Positions 1-8,022 of a stretch of 64,000 nucleotides of DNA are shown here, in pieces. Position numbers and translations under genes: made by a program. The stretch covers positions 62,001-126,000 of the forward strand of contig NZ_BDIY01000005.1 of the NCBI RefSeq assembly GCF_002072155.1, read 5' to 3'. Each line of letters opens with the position of its first letter. Within the stretch, counting starts at the first letter, position 1. The stretch is from Roseovarius sp. A-2. GTDB taxonomy: Bacteria > Pseudomonadota > Alphaproteobacteria > Rhodobacterales > Rhodobacteraceae. The notes under the pieces were generated by a model. The model worked only from the letters and a program-made list of their open reading frames with translations. It searched no databases and was not told the origin of the DNA.

Positions 1-150
1 TGGGATAAGTCCGCCATTGGCACGCGGTTGCAGGTCGAATTGCCGGAGATGTATCAGGAAACCTCGGGGCAGTCGGTTGCGGCGGTGGTGTCGGAGGTGC
101 CGTTCGTGGCGTCAGAGCATCCGAGTGCGCGGGAGCGGGGGCGTGGGTAG
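1..150 (+). CDS. C-terminal tail of a GcvT-family aminomethyltransferase/demethylase (partial)
   Basis: The window opens inside this gene. Only the last 49 residues are visible, in frame 1, ending at TAG 148-150. The fragment has the look of the small C-terminal beta-barrel of glycine-cleavage T family proteins: a GTRLQVEL strand, then an AAVVSEVPFV strand, then a short charged tail (PSARERGRG). Family members move one-carbon units from amines or sulfonium compounds to tetrahydrofolate, either as GcvT itself or as the second half of dimethylglycine/sarcosine dehydrogenases. The catalytic part lies outside the window, so the substrate cannot be named. DmdA, the DMSP demethylase common in this group, was considered, but the tail does not resemble what I remember of it. 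Confidence 0.5.
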   Translation, partial: WDKSAIGTRLQVELPEMYQETSGQSVAAVVSEVPFVASEHPSARERGRG

Positions 151-320
151 GGGACATCAAATAGTGTTTGGACGTTGTTAGTGGTCTGGAGTTGCCGTCG
201 ACGGTTTCAGAAATGAGCCGCGCGGTGCCCGACCGCCGGGTGGGCGCAGCAAACTCGGCGGATCGCACTTTATGCCAGCCAAACACTCCCGCGTTATCAA
301 TGGCTTGATACGTTGCAAAG

Positions 321-348
321 GCGCCCGCCCGAGGGGGCGGTCGGGCGC
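321..348 (-). terminator. Putative hairpin terminator downstream of the 424-1299 gene
   Basis: An 11-bp stem with one mismatch (GCGCCCGCCCG / CGGTCGGGCGC) sits about 75 bases beyond the stop codon of the leftward gene. On the minus strand it is followed by only a short T run (CCTTTGC), so it is a weak intrinsic terminator at best. The rest of the 151-423 gap contains no gene that I can support. Confidence 0.35.
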
Positions 349-423
349 TGCGCGGCGGTGCCTGAGGCACCTTGATTCCGCGCATTGGGGCTGAACTTCA
401 ACGGCAGCAATAGGCCACCCGCG

Positions 424-1299
424 TCAGAACCACTGTCCCGGTTCCATCAGTCCCAGGTCGAGCAACTGCCGCGAGTGCCATTCGAAGGGGATCGAATTGT
501 GCCAGGTGAACCCCTCGATATCGAAGGTCGACCCCGGGTTGCGCTTGAGCGCCTTGGCGGTGCGGAATGACACGATGGCGGCCGTCAGGTTATTGTGCCA
601 CGGGCAGGCATAGGTGTTGTATTCCTCGTCCGAGAACGTGTGATCGTCGCGCAGGTGCAAGCCCTCTTTGGCGCGGAACAGCGCGATACGGTCGATCTTG
701 CGTCGGGCGGCGGGGATGTGTTCCTCATAGCGCCAGCGCAGCCCGCCAAAGAAATCGAGCTGCCGTTCGCGTGGGTGGTTGTGATTGGCCGGATCGTTGC
801 GGGCCAGCGCGTAATAGCCGGATTTGTCCATATGCGCCTCTTCCAGCGAGACGGCGGTGGGATGGCGGGTGAGATCACCGGCATAGAGGTCGATCACATA
901 GGTCAGCATCGCGTCGCGCCGTTCCTCGGTGTGGAAGGCCAGCAACTCGCCCACGGTGCGCGTCTCGCAGAATGGGTAAAACAGGTATTCGGCATTGTAG
1001 CAGTAATACATCCACAGCCCCGGTGCGGCCTTGATCACCTTGTCCACCGCCTCGGTCAGGCTATCGCCTGAGGGCAGATCATAGGCGATGCGATGGATGA
1101 GCGGGTTTTCGGTGACATCGGGCGCGAGGGCAAAGCTGTCGGGGGCGAGGAACAGCACCGATTTGAACCCCGAATCGATATGGTGGCGCAGGGTGGAATC
1201 AAGCTCTACCTCGTCCTCGGCAAAGACCATCGCGACCGGCCCCTTGGCGAGGGCGGTGCCGGGGGCGGCGAGAAACTCGGTCAGGGTCGGGGCGGTCAT
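424..1299 (-). CDS. Glycosyltransferase-family-2-like protein (conserved in Rhodobacterales)
   Basis: Encodes 291 residues from ATG 1299. An in-frame extension to 1380 is possible but adds a low-quality N-terminus. There is a weak GGACAG ribosome site before ATG 1299. The N-terminal half has the alternating hydrophobic-strand and charged pattern of GT-A glycosyltransferases that open with an acidic DEVELDSTLRHHIDSGF segment, where family members read as VEN-E-x-YLxx-L. The C-terminus has a HNHPRERQLDFFGGLRWRY stretch and an aromatic, Trp-rich end. There is no signal peptide or transmembrane segment, so it should be cytoplasmic. A canonical DxD nucleotide-sugar motif is not obvious, so activity is inferred, and the acceptor is unknown. 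It is transcribed divergently from miaB, with about 110 bases between the starts. Confidence 0.5.
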   Translation of the reverse strand: MTAPTLTEFLAAPGTALAKGPVAMVFAEDEVELDSTLRHHIDSGFKSVLFLAPDSFALAPDVTENPLIHRIAYDLPSGDSLTEAVDKVIKAAPGLWMYYCYNAEYLFYPFCETRTVGELLAFHTEERRDAMLTYVIDLYAGDLTRHPTAVSLEEAHMDKSGYYALARNDPANHNHPRERQLDFFGGLRWRYEEHIPAARRKIDRIALFRAKEGLHLRDDHTFSDEEYNTYACPWHNNLTAAIVSFRTAKALKRNPGSTFDIEGFTWHNSIPFEWHSRQLLDLGLMEPGQWF

Positions 1300-1412
1300 G
1301 GGCTGCTCTGTCCTATTGTTGGCGGCAGAGTCCGTCAAACGCGCGGGCATTGCAAGTGCCCCCTGTGGTGATGTAGTCACCCGGCTTAAACTCTCAGGCG
1401 GAGGCCCGGCGC

Positions 1413-2738
1413 ATGGCGGATGTGAAAAAGCTCTATATCAAGACCTATGGCTGTCAGATGAACGTCTATGACAGCGAGCGCATGGCCGAGGCCATGGGCG
1501 GGGCGGGCTATGTCACAACCGAGAATGCGGCCGAGGCCGACATGATCCTGCTCAACACCTGTCATATCCGCGAGAAGGCCGCCGAGAAGGTCTATTCCGA
1601 ACTGGGCCGTTTCCGCGCGCTGAAGGACGAAAAGCCCGATCTCAAGATCGGCGTGGCGGGCTGCGTGGCGCAGGCCGAGGGGCAGGAGATCATGCGTCGT
1701 CAGCCGCTGGTCGATCTGGTGGTCGGCCCGCAGAGCTATCACCGCCTGCCGCAGATGGAGGCGCGGGTGCGCGAGGGCGGCAAGGCCCTCGACACCGATT
1801 TTCCACTGGATGACAAGTTCGACACGCTGCGACACCGGCCCAAGGCGAAACGCGGGCCGACCGCGTTTCTGACCGTGCAGGAGGGCTGCGACAAGTTCTG
1901 CGCCTTCTGCGTGGTGCCCTATACGCGCGGGGCCGAGGTGAGCCGACCGGCCGCACGCGTGCTGGAAGAGGCGCGCGATCTGGTCGAGAGGGGCGTGCGC
2001 GAGATCACCTTGCTGGGGCAGAACGTCAATGCCTATCATGGCGCAGGCGAGGGCGGCGACTGGAGCCTCGCGCGGCTGATCTGGGCGCTCAATGACATCG
2101 ACGGGCTGGAGCGTATCCGCTTTACCACCAGCCACCCCAATGACATGGATGACGACCTGATCGCGGCGCATGGGGAATGCGCAAAGCTGATGCCCTATCT
2201 GCATCTGCCGGTGCAGTCGGGCTCCGACCGCATCCTCAAGCGGATGAACCGCAGCCACACCGCCGACAGCTATCTGCGGCTGATCGAGCGTATCCGCGCG
2301 GCGCGGCCGGATATCCTGATGTCGGGCGATTTCATCGTCGGCTTCCCGGAAGAGACCGAAGAGGATTTTCAGGCCACGATGGACCTGATCGAGGCGGTGA
2401 ATTACGGCTACGCGTTCTCGTTCAAGTATTCCACCCGGCCCGGCACCCCGGCAGCGGAACGCGCGCAGGTGTCGGAGGATGTGAAATCCGAGCGGTTGCA
2501 CCGGCTTCAGGCGTTGATCACCAGGCAGCAGCGCGCTGCACAGGACGCGATGGTCGGGCGCACCGTCGGCGTGCTTTTTGAAAAGCCCGGGCGCATGGCG
2601 GGGCAGATGGTCGGCAAGTCGGATTATCTGCATGCGGTTCATGTGGCGGATGACCGTGTGAAACCTGGCAATCTGGCGCAGGTCGAGATCATCGAGAGCG
2701 GGGCTAATTCTCTGGCGGGGCGGGTGGTTTCGGTCTGA
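1413..2738 (+). CDS. miaB: tRNA-2-methylthio-N6-dimethylallyladenosine synthase MiaB
   Basis: A 441-residue radical-SAM methylthiotransferase that adds the 2-methylthio group to i6A37 in tRNAs reading UNN codons. The N-terminal UPF0004 domain carries the three auxiliary-cluster cysteines, in [15 protein letters not shown] and VAGCVAQ. The radical-SAM cluster motif CxxxCxxC is visible as CDKFCAFC near residue 155. A C-terminal TRAM-like domain follows, with GRTVGVLFE and NLAQVEI strands. The length matches the family. The gene starts at ATG 1413 and stands alone, followed by the promoter region of the OmpA-like gene. Identification is firm. Confidence 0.97.
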   Translation: MADVKKLYIKTYGCQMNVYDSERMAEAMGGAGYVTTENAAEADMILLNTCHIREKAAEKVYSELGRFRALKDEKPDLKIGVAGCVAQAEGQEIMRRQPLVDLVVGPQSYHRLPQMEARVREGGKALDTDFPLDDKFDTLRHRPKAKRGPTAFLTVQEGCDKFCAFCVVPYTRGAEVSRPAARVLEEARDLVERGVREITLLGQNVNAYHGAGEGGDWSLARLIWALNDIDGLERIRFTTSHPNDMDDDLIAAHGECAKLMPYLHLPVQSGSDRILKRMNRSHTADSYLRLIERIRAARPDILMSGDFIVGFPEETEEDFQATMDLIEAVNYGYAFSFKYSTRPGTPAAERAQVSEDVKSERLHRLQALITRQQRAAQDAMVGRTVGVLFEKPGRMAGQMVGKSDYLHAVHVADDRVKPGNLAQVEIIESGANSLAGRVVSV

Positions 2739-2803
2739 AACACATAGCCCGGCAGGGAATGCGGCGAAAATGCGGCCGTGAATTGGGATTGTTTCCGATT
2801 TGT

Positions 2804-2816
2804 CCACAATATGTGG
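2804..2816. promoter_or_regulatory. Short perfect inverted repeat upstream of the OmpA-like gene
   Basis: CCACA-ATA-TGTGG is a perfect 5-bp inverted repeat in an AT-richer patch between miaB and the OmpA-like gene. A sigma70-like -35 (TTGACG, 2833-2838) follows about 17 bases later, with only a weak -10 (TTTAGA, 2855-2860). It could be an operator, but no cognate regulator can be named. Confidence 0.3.
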
Positions 2817-2927
2817 TAGAAACTGCTTCACTTTGACGACATTCTTGTTAAACTTTTAGAGCATTTGGAGTTGGCGTGGGCCTCCGTGGTGGATGCGCCT
2901 TCTGGGGGAAATAAAAGGATAGTAGCC

Positions 2928-3503
2928 GTGGTTAAATTGACGTCGGAAACGCTGCGCAGTCTGGTGAGGGGGGCCGCTGTCACGGCGCTTTCACTGGCTC
3001 TGACGGCTGGAACAGCGACCGCTCAGGACGATCGTATCGTGAGCGGCGAAAGATACATTCCCACCATCTGGGTCGATCCCGATGGCTGCGAGCATTGGGT
3101 GATGGATGACGGGGCAGAGGGCTACATGAGCCCGCATGTCAGCCGTCAAGGCATTCCGGTATGCCGTGAACTCAACCTTTGTGGCGTGGTCAATACCGAT
3201 CAGCATTTCGCGACAGACAGTGCGCGGATCCGCCCGGGGGGACGCGAAAACCTCATGAATTTCTTCCGCGAAGCGGGCGCAGTCTCCTACCTGATTGTGG
3301 GACATACCGACAGCCGCGCATCAGATGAATACAACATGGACCTCTCATTGCGCAGGGCAAATGCAGTTGCTGCCGTCGCGCAAAGCGTGGGCGCGCGTAT
3401 TTCGGATGTGCGCGGTTACGGTGAACGGCGGCCCAAGGCGTCGAACAATACCGCCGAAGGCATGGCACAGAATCGCCGTGTCGAAATCATGTGCTGGCGC
3501 TGA
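2928..3503 (+). CDS. OmpA-family peptidoglycan-binding envelope protein with an N-terminal WVDPxGC module
   Basis: The likely start is GTG 2928, preceded by AAAGGAT at 2914-2920. This gives 191 residues with a clean signal peptide (hydrophobic AAVTALSLALTAGTATA, cleavage before QDD). An upstream in-frame ATG at 2865 would bury the signal. The mature protein has a small module, TIWVDPDGCEHWVMDDGAEGY followed by a second Cys, and then an OmpA C-terminal domain (FATDSARIRPGG, VGHTDSRASDEYN, LSLRRANAV, GYGERRPKASN, QNRRVEI). That domain binds diaminopimelate in peptidoglycan. There is no beta-barrel, so this is a periplasmic or cell-wall-linked protein. The next gene, 9 bases downstream, carries the same small module on a lipoprotein, which suggests the two act together. 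Confidence 0.85.
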   Translation: MVKLTSETLRSLVRGAAVTALSLALTAGTATAQDDRIVSGERYIPTIWVDPDGCEHWVMDDGAEGYMSPHVSRQGIPVCRELNLCGVVNTDQHFATDSARIRPGGRENLMNFFREAGAVSYLIVGHTDSRASDEYNMDLSLRRANAVAAVAQSVGARISDVRGYGERRPKASNNTAEGMAQNRRVEIMCWR

Positions 3504-3512
3504 GGGGATTGA

Positions 3513-3827
3513 ATGATGAAGAAGTTTAAATTTGCACTTGTGGTCCCAGCGATCGCCATTCTGTCCGCCTGTACAGGGGGGCACATGTCTGTCGGTCCGG
3601 ATAAAACCCGTGATCGGGGGACGGATCAGAAACATCTCAGCCAGTTGCAGGCGGGTATTTGGGTCGATCCGAATGGCTGCGATCACTGGATCATCGACGA
3701 CGGTCTCGAAGGCTATCTGTCACAGCGGCTCGACAAGTTCGGTAAGCCGGTCTGTTCCGGCGTGGCCCCGCCAACCGTTGCGACCGGACCCTTCAAAGGA
3801 GGAACCTCAATTCCTGATACGCTTTGA
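3513..3827 (+). CDS. Small lipoprotein sharing the WVDPxGC module with its OmpA-like neighbour
   Basis: Encodes 104 residues. A lysine-rich start and hydrophobic segment run into a lipobox (AILSAC), predicting lipidation at Cys20 and membrane anchoring. Residues about 45-80 (IWVDPNGCDHWIIDDGLEGY, then GKPVC) are nearly the same as the N-terminal module of the preceding OmpA-like protein. The second Cys is kept, so a disulfide within the module is plausible. The two genes are 9 bases apart and end at a strong terminator, forming a two-gene operon. No function is known to me for the module. Confidence 0.8.
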   Translation: MMKKFKFALVVPAIAILSACTGGHMSVGPDKTRDRGTDQKHLSQLQAGIWVDPNGCDHWIIDDGLEGYLSQRLDKFGKPVCSGVAPPTVATGPFKGGTSIPDTL

Positions 3828-3859
3828 CGAATGTGAGCAGATTTTACTGAACAACGGAA

Positions 3860-3885
3860 CTGCGGGCAAATCGCCCGCAGTTTTT
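3860..3885 (+). terminator. Strong Rho-independent terminator of the OmpA-lipoprotein operon
   Basis: A perfect 8-bp stem CTGCGGGC / GCCCGCAG with an AAATC loop is followed directly by TTTTT. It closes the two-gene envelope operon and separates it from phoH. Confidence 0.9.
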
Positions 3886-3976
3886 CGTAGAGTTAATGGT
3901 CTCGCACGTCCAGAGCTTGCGCCCCGCGCTACATGTTGGCACTCTGAGCCCAGACCTTTTGCAGTGGGAGACACGT

Positions 3977-4984
3977 TTGGTCCATAGCGCACCGCCCCCC
4001 GTCCCGGATATGACCGCAGGCCAAGAAACCCTTGTCGAATTTCCCGATAACCGTCTGCTGATCGAGCTTTGCGGCGAATATGACCGCAACCTCGCCGATA
4101 TAGAGAAATCCCTTGGAATCCAGATCCTGCGCCGGGGCAATCAGCTAGTGGTGGTGGGTGAGACGGATGCGCGCGAGGTGGCGGCAGAGGTGCTTGGCGC
4201 GCTTTACGAGCGGCTGGAAAGTGGCAAGAGCGTTGAGAGCGGCGATGTTGACCGCGAATTGCGCATGGGCGGCGACGAGGGCGAATCGGGTAGCGACGAG
4301 GGCGATCAGCTTGAGATGTTCAAGGGCGGCGCGGTTGAGATCAAGACCCGCAAGAAGCTGGTGGAACCGCGCACCGACGCGCAGAAGGCCTATGTGCGCT
4401 CGCTCTTCGCGCATGAATTGGCGTTCGGCATCGGGCCTGCGGGCACCGGCAAGACCTATCTGGCCGTCGCGGTCGGCGTGAACATGTTCATCGAGGGGCA
4501 TGTCGACCGCATCATCCTCAGCCGTCCGGCGGTCGAGGCGGGCGAGAAGCTGGGATATCTGCCCGGCGACATGAAGGACAAGGTCGATCCCTACATGCAG
4601 CCGCTCTATGATGCGCTGAATGATTTTCTGCCTGCCAAGCAACTGGCCAAGCTGGTCGAGGAAAAGCGGATCGAGATCGCGCCCCTGGCGTTCATGCGGG
4701 GGCGGACGCTGGCCAATGCCTTTGTTGTGCTGGATGAGGCGCAGAACGCGACCTCGATGCAGATGAAAATGTTTCTGACCCGTCTGGGCGAAGGCTCGCG
4801 CATGGTCATCACCGGCGACCGCACGCAGATCGACCTGCCGCGCGGTGTGCCCTCGGGGCTGGCCGATGCCGAGCGGTTGCTGACGACCATTCCGCAGATC
4901 AGCTTCAACTATTTCACTGCCAAGGACGTGGTGCGGCATCCGCTGGTGGCCGCGATCATCGAAGCCTATGAGGCCGATGGTTAG
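3977..4984 (+). CDS. PhoH-family ATPase (PhoH-like/YbeZ)
   Basis: A PhoH-like P-loop protein of the YbeZ type, linked with YbeY in ribosome and rRNA quality control. Walker A is GPAGTGKT near residue 155, and Walker B is VVLDEAQNA. The C-terminal [11 protein letters not shown] motif is typical of the family. The frame is open from ATG 3896, but that lies only 11 bases after the terminator and encodes a poor N-terminus. TTG 3977 has GGGAG six bases upstream (3966-3970), and ATG 4010 is the next candidate. From TTG the product is 335 residues, a normal length. It is followed after 6 bases by ybeY, then corC and lnt, the classic phoH-ybeY-corC-lnt cluster. Confidence 0.92.
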   Translation: MVHSAPPPVPDMTAGQETLVEFPDNRLLIELCGEYDRNLADIEKSLGIQILRRGNQLVVVGETDAREVAAEVLGALYERLESGKSVESGDVDRELRMGGDEGESGSDEGDQLEMFKGGAVEIKTRKKLVEPRTDAQKAYVRSLFAHELAFGIGPAGTGKTYLAVAVGVNMFIEGHVDRIILSRPAVEAGEKLGYLPGDMKDKVDPYMQPLYDALNDFLPAKQLAKLVEEKRIEIAPLAFMRGRTLANAFVVLDEAQNATSMQMKMFLTRLGEGSRMVITGDRTQIDLPRGVPSGLADAERLLTTIPQISFNYFTAKDVVRHPLVAAIIEAYEADG

Positions 4985-4990
4985 ACGCAC

Positions 4991-5479
4991 ATGCTGACCG
5001 AGGTGATGATCGAGGACGACCGCTGGCAGGCGGTGGGGCTGGCGGCGCTGGCCGAGCGGGCCGCAGAGGCCACTTTGGCGCATCTGGGGCTGGCCCCGGG
5101 AGATTGGGAGATCAGCGTCCTGGGCTGTGACGATGCGCGCATCGCCGTCCTGAACGATGATTTCCGGGACAAGCCGCAGCCGACCAATGTATTGAGCTGG
5201 CCAAGCGAGGAGCGCGGGGCCGACCGCCCCGGCGCGTGCCCCGACCTGCCCGAGGCGGGGCCTGATCCGGCATTGGGCGATATCGCGATTGCCTATGAGA
5301 CCTGCGCGCGCGAGGCCGAGGCCGGCGACAAACCGCTGGGTGATCATGTGACACACCTGATCGTGCATGCGGTGTTGCATTTGTTGGGTTACGATCACAT
5401 CCGTGACCAAGATGCCACTTTGATGGAGGCGACAGAGGTGGCGATACTTGGCAAACTGGGGGTTGGTGACCCATATTAG
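4991..5479 (+). CDS. ybeY: Endoribonuclease YbeY (16S rRNA 3'-end maturation)
   Basis: A 162-residue UPF0054 metalloprotein. The zinc motif H-x3-H-x5-H is visible as HAVLHLLGYDH near residues 124-134, and the preceding LGDIAIAYETC segment matches the family core. It acts in the cytoplasm in 16S rRNA 3'-end processing and 70S quality control. It lies 6 bases after the PhoH-like gene, so the two are probably translationally linked. Between it and corC are about 40 bases with no terminator. Confidence 0.95.
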   Translation: MLTEVMIEDDRWQAVGLAALAERAAEATLAHLGLAPGDWEISVLGCDDARIAVLNDDFRDKPQPTNVLSWPSEERGADRPGACPDLPEAGPDPALGDIAIAYETCAREAEAGDKPLGDHVTHLIVHAVLHLLGYDHIRDQDATLMEATEVAILGKLGVGDPY

Positions 5480-5521
5480 CTATCGAGGGGCCTAGACCCC
5501 TGTGATTTGGAAAAGAGACGG

Positions 5522-6409
5522 ATGGACGAGAGTACGGACGGGTCTTCTAGCGCAGCGCAGGGCGCGCAGCCGGACGGCCACAATGGGAGTGACGATACGG
5601 GCGGATTTTTCCGCCGCGTGATCGGGATATTCAACCCGGTCGAGGACACTGATGAGGAGGCGCAAGACGCCGCCGAGCGCGCGAACGGCGCGCCGGGAAT
5701 TGGCAATCTACGCCACATGGCGGTCGAGGACGTGGCCATCCCGAAGGCCGAGATCGTCTCGATTCCCGCCGATATCGACAAGGACGATCTGGTGCATGTC
5801 TTCCGCGACAGCGGCATGACACGTCTGCCGGTCTATGAGGGCACGCTCGATACCCCCATCGGCATGATCCACCTCAAGGATTTTGCCTTGAAGCACGGGT
5901 TCAATGGCAATGGCCCCGCGTTTTCTCTGAAAAAGATGCTGCGGCCGCTGCTTTTCGTGCCACCGTCGATGCCGATTGGGGTGTTGCTGCAAAAGATGCA
6001 GGCCGAGCGGAGGCACATGGCGCTGGTGATCGACGAATATGGTGGCGTGGATGGGCTTGTGACCATCGAGGATCTGATCGAACAGGTGGTTGGCGAGATC
6101 GAGGACGAGCACGATATCGACGAGGGCCAATACTGGACCGAGGAAAAGCCCGGCTGTTACATCGCCCTCGCCAAGACCCCGCTGGAGGAATTCGAGGCCG
6201 AGATCGGTCAATCGCTCACCGATGTGGACGAAGTGGACGAGGAAGAGATCGACACCATCGGCGGGCTGGTCTTTATGCTATTGGGCCGGGTGCCGGTGCG
6301 TGGCGAGGTGATCGAACATCCCGCGGGTCCGGTGATCGAGGTGATGGAGGCTGACCCGCGCCGGATCAAGCGGGTGCGGGTGCGGCTGGTCGAGTCGGCG
6401 CATGGCTGA
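5522..6409 (+). CDS. corC: CBS-domain hemolysin-family protein (CorC/TlyC type)
   Basis: Encodes 295 residues from ATG 5522. An in-frame TTG at 5507 is possible but has no better ribosome site. It contains two CBS repeats: MAVEDVAIPKAEIVSIP to LPVYEGTLDTPIGMIHLKD, and LLQKMQAERRHMALVIDEYGG to VTIEDLIEQVVGEI. A CorC_HlyC domain with DVDEVDEEEIDTIGGLVFMLLGRVP follows. It lacks a DUF21 membrane domain and is therefore soluble. CorC has been linked to magnesium/cobalt efflux. Its end overlaps the lnt start by 8 bases. Confidence 0.92.
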   Translation: MDESTDGSSSAAQGAQPDGHNGSDDTGGFFRRVIGIFNPVEDTDEEAQDAAERANGAPGIGNLRHMAVEDVAIPKAEIVSIPADIDKDDLVHVFRDSGMTRLPVYEGTLDTPIGMIHLKDFALKHGFNGNGPAFSLKKMLRPLLFVPPSMPIGVLLQKMQAERRHMALVIDEYGGVDGLVTIEDLIEQVVGEIEDEHDIDEGQYWTEEKPGCYIALAKTPLEEFEAEIGQSLTDVDEVDEEEIDTIGGLVFMLLGRVPVRGEVIEHPAGPVIEVMEADPRRIKRVRVRLVESAHG

Positions 6410-7937
6410 TCAGGGGCGCGTGGCCGGCATGGTCGCGCATATCCTCGTCACGTCGCGCGGGCGGCGCGTGCCGCTTTTACTGCTGATCGGGGCGCTGGCA
6501 GCTCTGGGGCAGGCCCCGATCGGGGCGTGGCCGGTGACGCTGCTGGCGCTGGCGGTGGTATTTGGTCTGTTCCGGATGACCGAGGGATGGCGGCAGGCGG
6601 CCTGGCTGGGCTGGCTGATCGGCACCGGCTATTTCCTGATGGCGCTGAACTGGATTGTCGAACCGTTCCTCGTGGATGTGGCGCGGCATGGCTGGATAGC
6701 ACCGTTTGCGCTGCTGGCGTTGGGCGCGGGGCTGGCGCTATTCTGGGCCCTGGGGCTGGGTGTCGGGCGGGCGATGGGGGGCGGAGTGCCCGGATTCATT
6801 GGCGGCATGGGCCTTGCAGAACTGGCGCGGGGTTTTGTCTTTACAGGCTTTCCATGGGCGCAGCCGGGGCATGTGCTGATTGACACAGGGTATTTGCACT
6901 GGGCGGCGTGGCTGGGCGCGCCGGGGTTGCTGGCGCTGGTGCTGGCAGCGTCGGCGTTGATCTGGCAGGCGGGGACGGCCCGGCACCTGCCGTCGATGCT
7001 GGGGCTGCTGGCGCTCGTGGTGCTTTTGCCGTTGGGGGCATGGCGCACGCCCGAAGCGGGTGCCGGGCCCGAGGCCGCTACGGTGCGCCTTGTGCAACCC
7101 AATGCGCCACAACATGAGAAATGGGATCCCGACAAGATCCAAGGCTTTTACGAGCGACAGTTGCAGTTCTCGGCGGCGGGCGAGGGTGCGCGGCCTGACC
7201 TGATCGTCTGGCCCGAGACAGCGGTGCCGGTGATGCTCAACCGTGCGGGGCCAACGCTTGAGACAATTTCGCGGGTGGCCGGCGGGGTGCCGGTAGTGCT
7301 GGGCATTCAGCGGTTCGACGGGCCGCGTCTCTATAATTCGCTGGCCTTTGTGGAGGCGGGGGGCGCGGTCGCGGCGGTCTATGACAAGCATCATCTTGTG
7401 CCCTTCGGGGAATACATGCCGTTCGGCGATTTTCTGGCGCAGTTGGGGATCCATGGCCTCGCGTCGAATGCCGGGCAGGGCTATTCTGCCGGGCCCGGTG
7501 CGCAGGTGCTCGACCTTGGGGCCGTGGGCCGGGCGCTGCCGCTGATTTGCTACGAGGGCGTATTTTCACGCGACCTGCGGGCGGCGCCTGAGCGTGCCGA
7601 TTTCCTCTTGCTGATCACCAACGATGCGTGGTTTGGCAAGATTTCCGGCCCCTATCAGCATCTGGCGCAGGCGCGGTTGCGCAGTGCCGAGATGGGGCTG
7701 CCGATGATCCGGGTCGCCAATACCGGCGTCTCGGCGATGATCGACGCCACCGGGCGTGTCATGGCAAGTATCCCGATGGGCGAGGCGGGCTGGCGCGATG
7801 CGGCCCTGCCGCCGCCCCTGCCGCCGACGCTCTACGCGCGGCTGGGGGATGCGCCGACGATCCTGCTGTTTCTGGGCCTGCTGGGGCTGTCGCGGCTGCG
7901 CCACAGGGCGCGGCAAACCGGTGTAGTTCTGCATTGA
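6402..7937 (+). CDS. lnt: Apolipoprotein N-acyltransferase Lnt
   Basis: A 511-residue inner-membrane enzyme that adds the third acyl chain to the N-terminal cysteine of lipoproteins. About six hydrophobic segments fill residues 20-220 and are followed by a nitrilase-like periplasmic domain. The catalytic triad is visible: Glu in LIVWPETAVP (about 271), Lys in YDKHHLVPFGEYMP (about 328) and Cys in PLICYEGVF (about 383). One transmembrane helix closes the protein. Several lipoproteins in this window are potential substrates. The start overlaps corC by 8 bases. Confidence 0.96.
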   Translation: MADQGRVAGMVAHILVTSRGRRVPLLLLIGALAALGQAPIGAWPVTLLALAVVFGLFRMTEGWRQAAWLGWLIGTGYFLMALNWIVEPFLVDVARHGWIAPFALLALGAGLALFWALGLGVGRAMGGGVPGFIGGMGLAELARGFVFTGFPWAQPGHVLIDTGYLHWAAWLGAPGLLALVLAASALIWQAGTARHLPSMLGLLALVVLLPLGAWRTPEAGAGPEAATVRLVQPNAPQHEKWDPDKIQGFYERQLQFSAAGEGARPDLIVWPETAVPVMLNRAGPTLETISRVAGGVPVVLGIQRFDGPRLYNSLAFVEAGGAVAAVYDKHHLVPFGEYMPFGDFLAQLGIHGLASNAGQGYSAGPGAQVLDLGAVGRALPLICYEGVFSRDLRAAPERADFLLLITNDAWFGKISGPYQHLAQARLRSAEMGLPMIRVANTGVSAMIDATGRVMASIPMGEAGWRDAALPPPLPPTLYARLGDAPTILLFLGLLGLSRLRHRARQTGVVLH

Positions 7938-7974
7938 CGCGACCGGGTAGGGGGCGTAACGACACGCAACACCC

Positions 7975-8017
7975 GTCACAACGGCTTCCTGGCGTGACGG
8001 CGTCACACAATGGAGCA
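7975..8017 (+). ncRNA. SAM/SAH-type riboswitch controlling metK
   Basis: The core TCACAACGGCTTCCTG (7976-7991), then CGTGAC, a spacer, and AATGGAGCA (8009-8017) agree almost base for base with the SAM/SAH riboswitch class as I remember it. That class is known mainly from Rhodobacterales, upstream of metK. The H-type pseudoknot of this class places the GGAG ribosome site (8012-8015) inside the folded structure. Binding of S-adenosylmethionine should therefore hide it and lower MetK synthesis. ATG 8023 is 7 bases after GGAG. The location directly before metK supports the call independently. Confidence 0.9.
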
Positions 8018-8022
8018 CGTTC

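Noticed and set aside
1..150. Calling the first gene fragment DmdA (DMSP demethylase)
   Set aside because: Only the C-terminal barrel is visible and its tail does not match what I remember of DmdA, so only the GcvT family is claimed.
1386..2831. Minus-strand open frame of 481 codons opposite miaB
   Set aside because: An antisense shadow of miaB with His/Arg/Leu-rich composition, no motifs and no ribosome site. The same applies to the long antisense frames at 4145-5410, 7759-9108, 11647-13500, 32850-34955 and 35099-36580.
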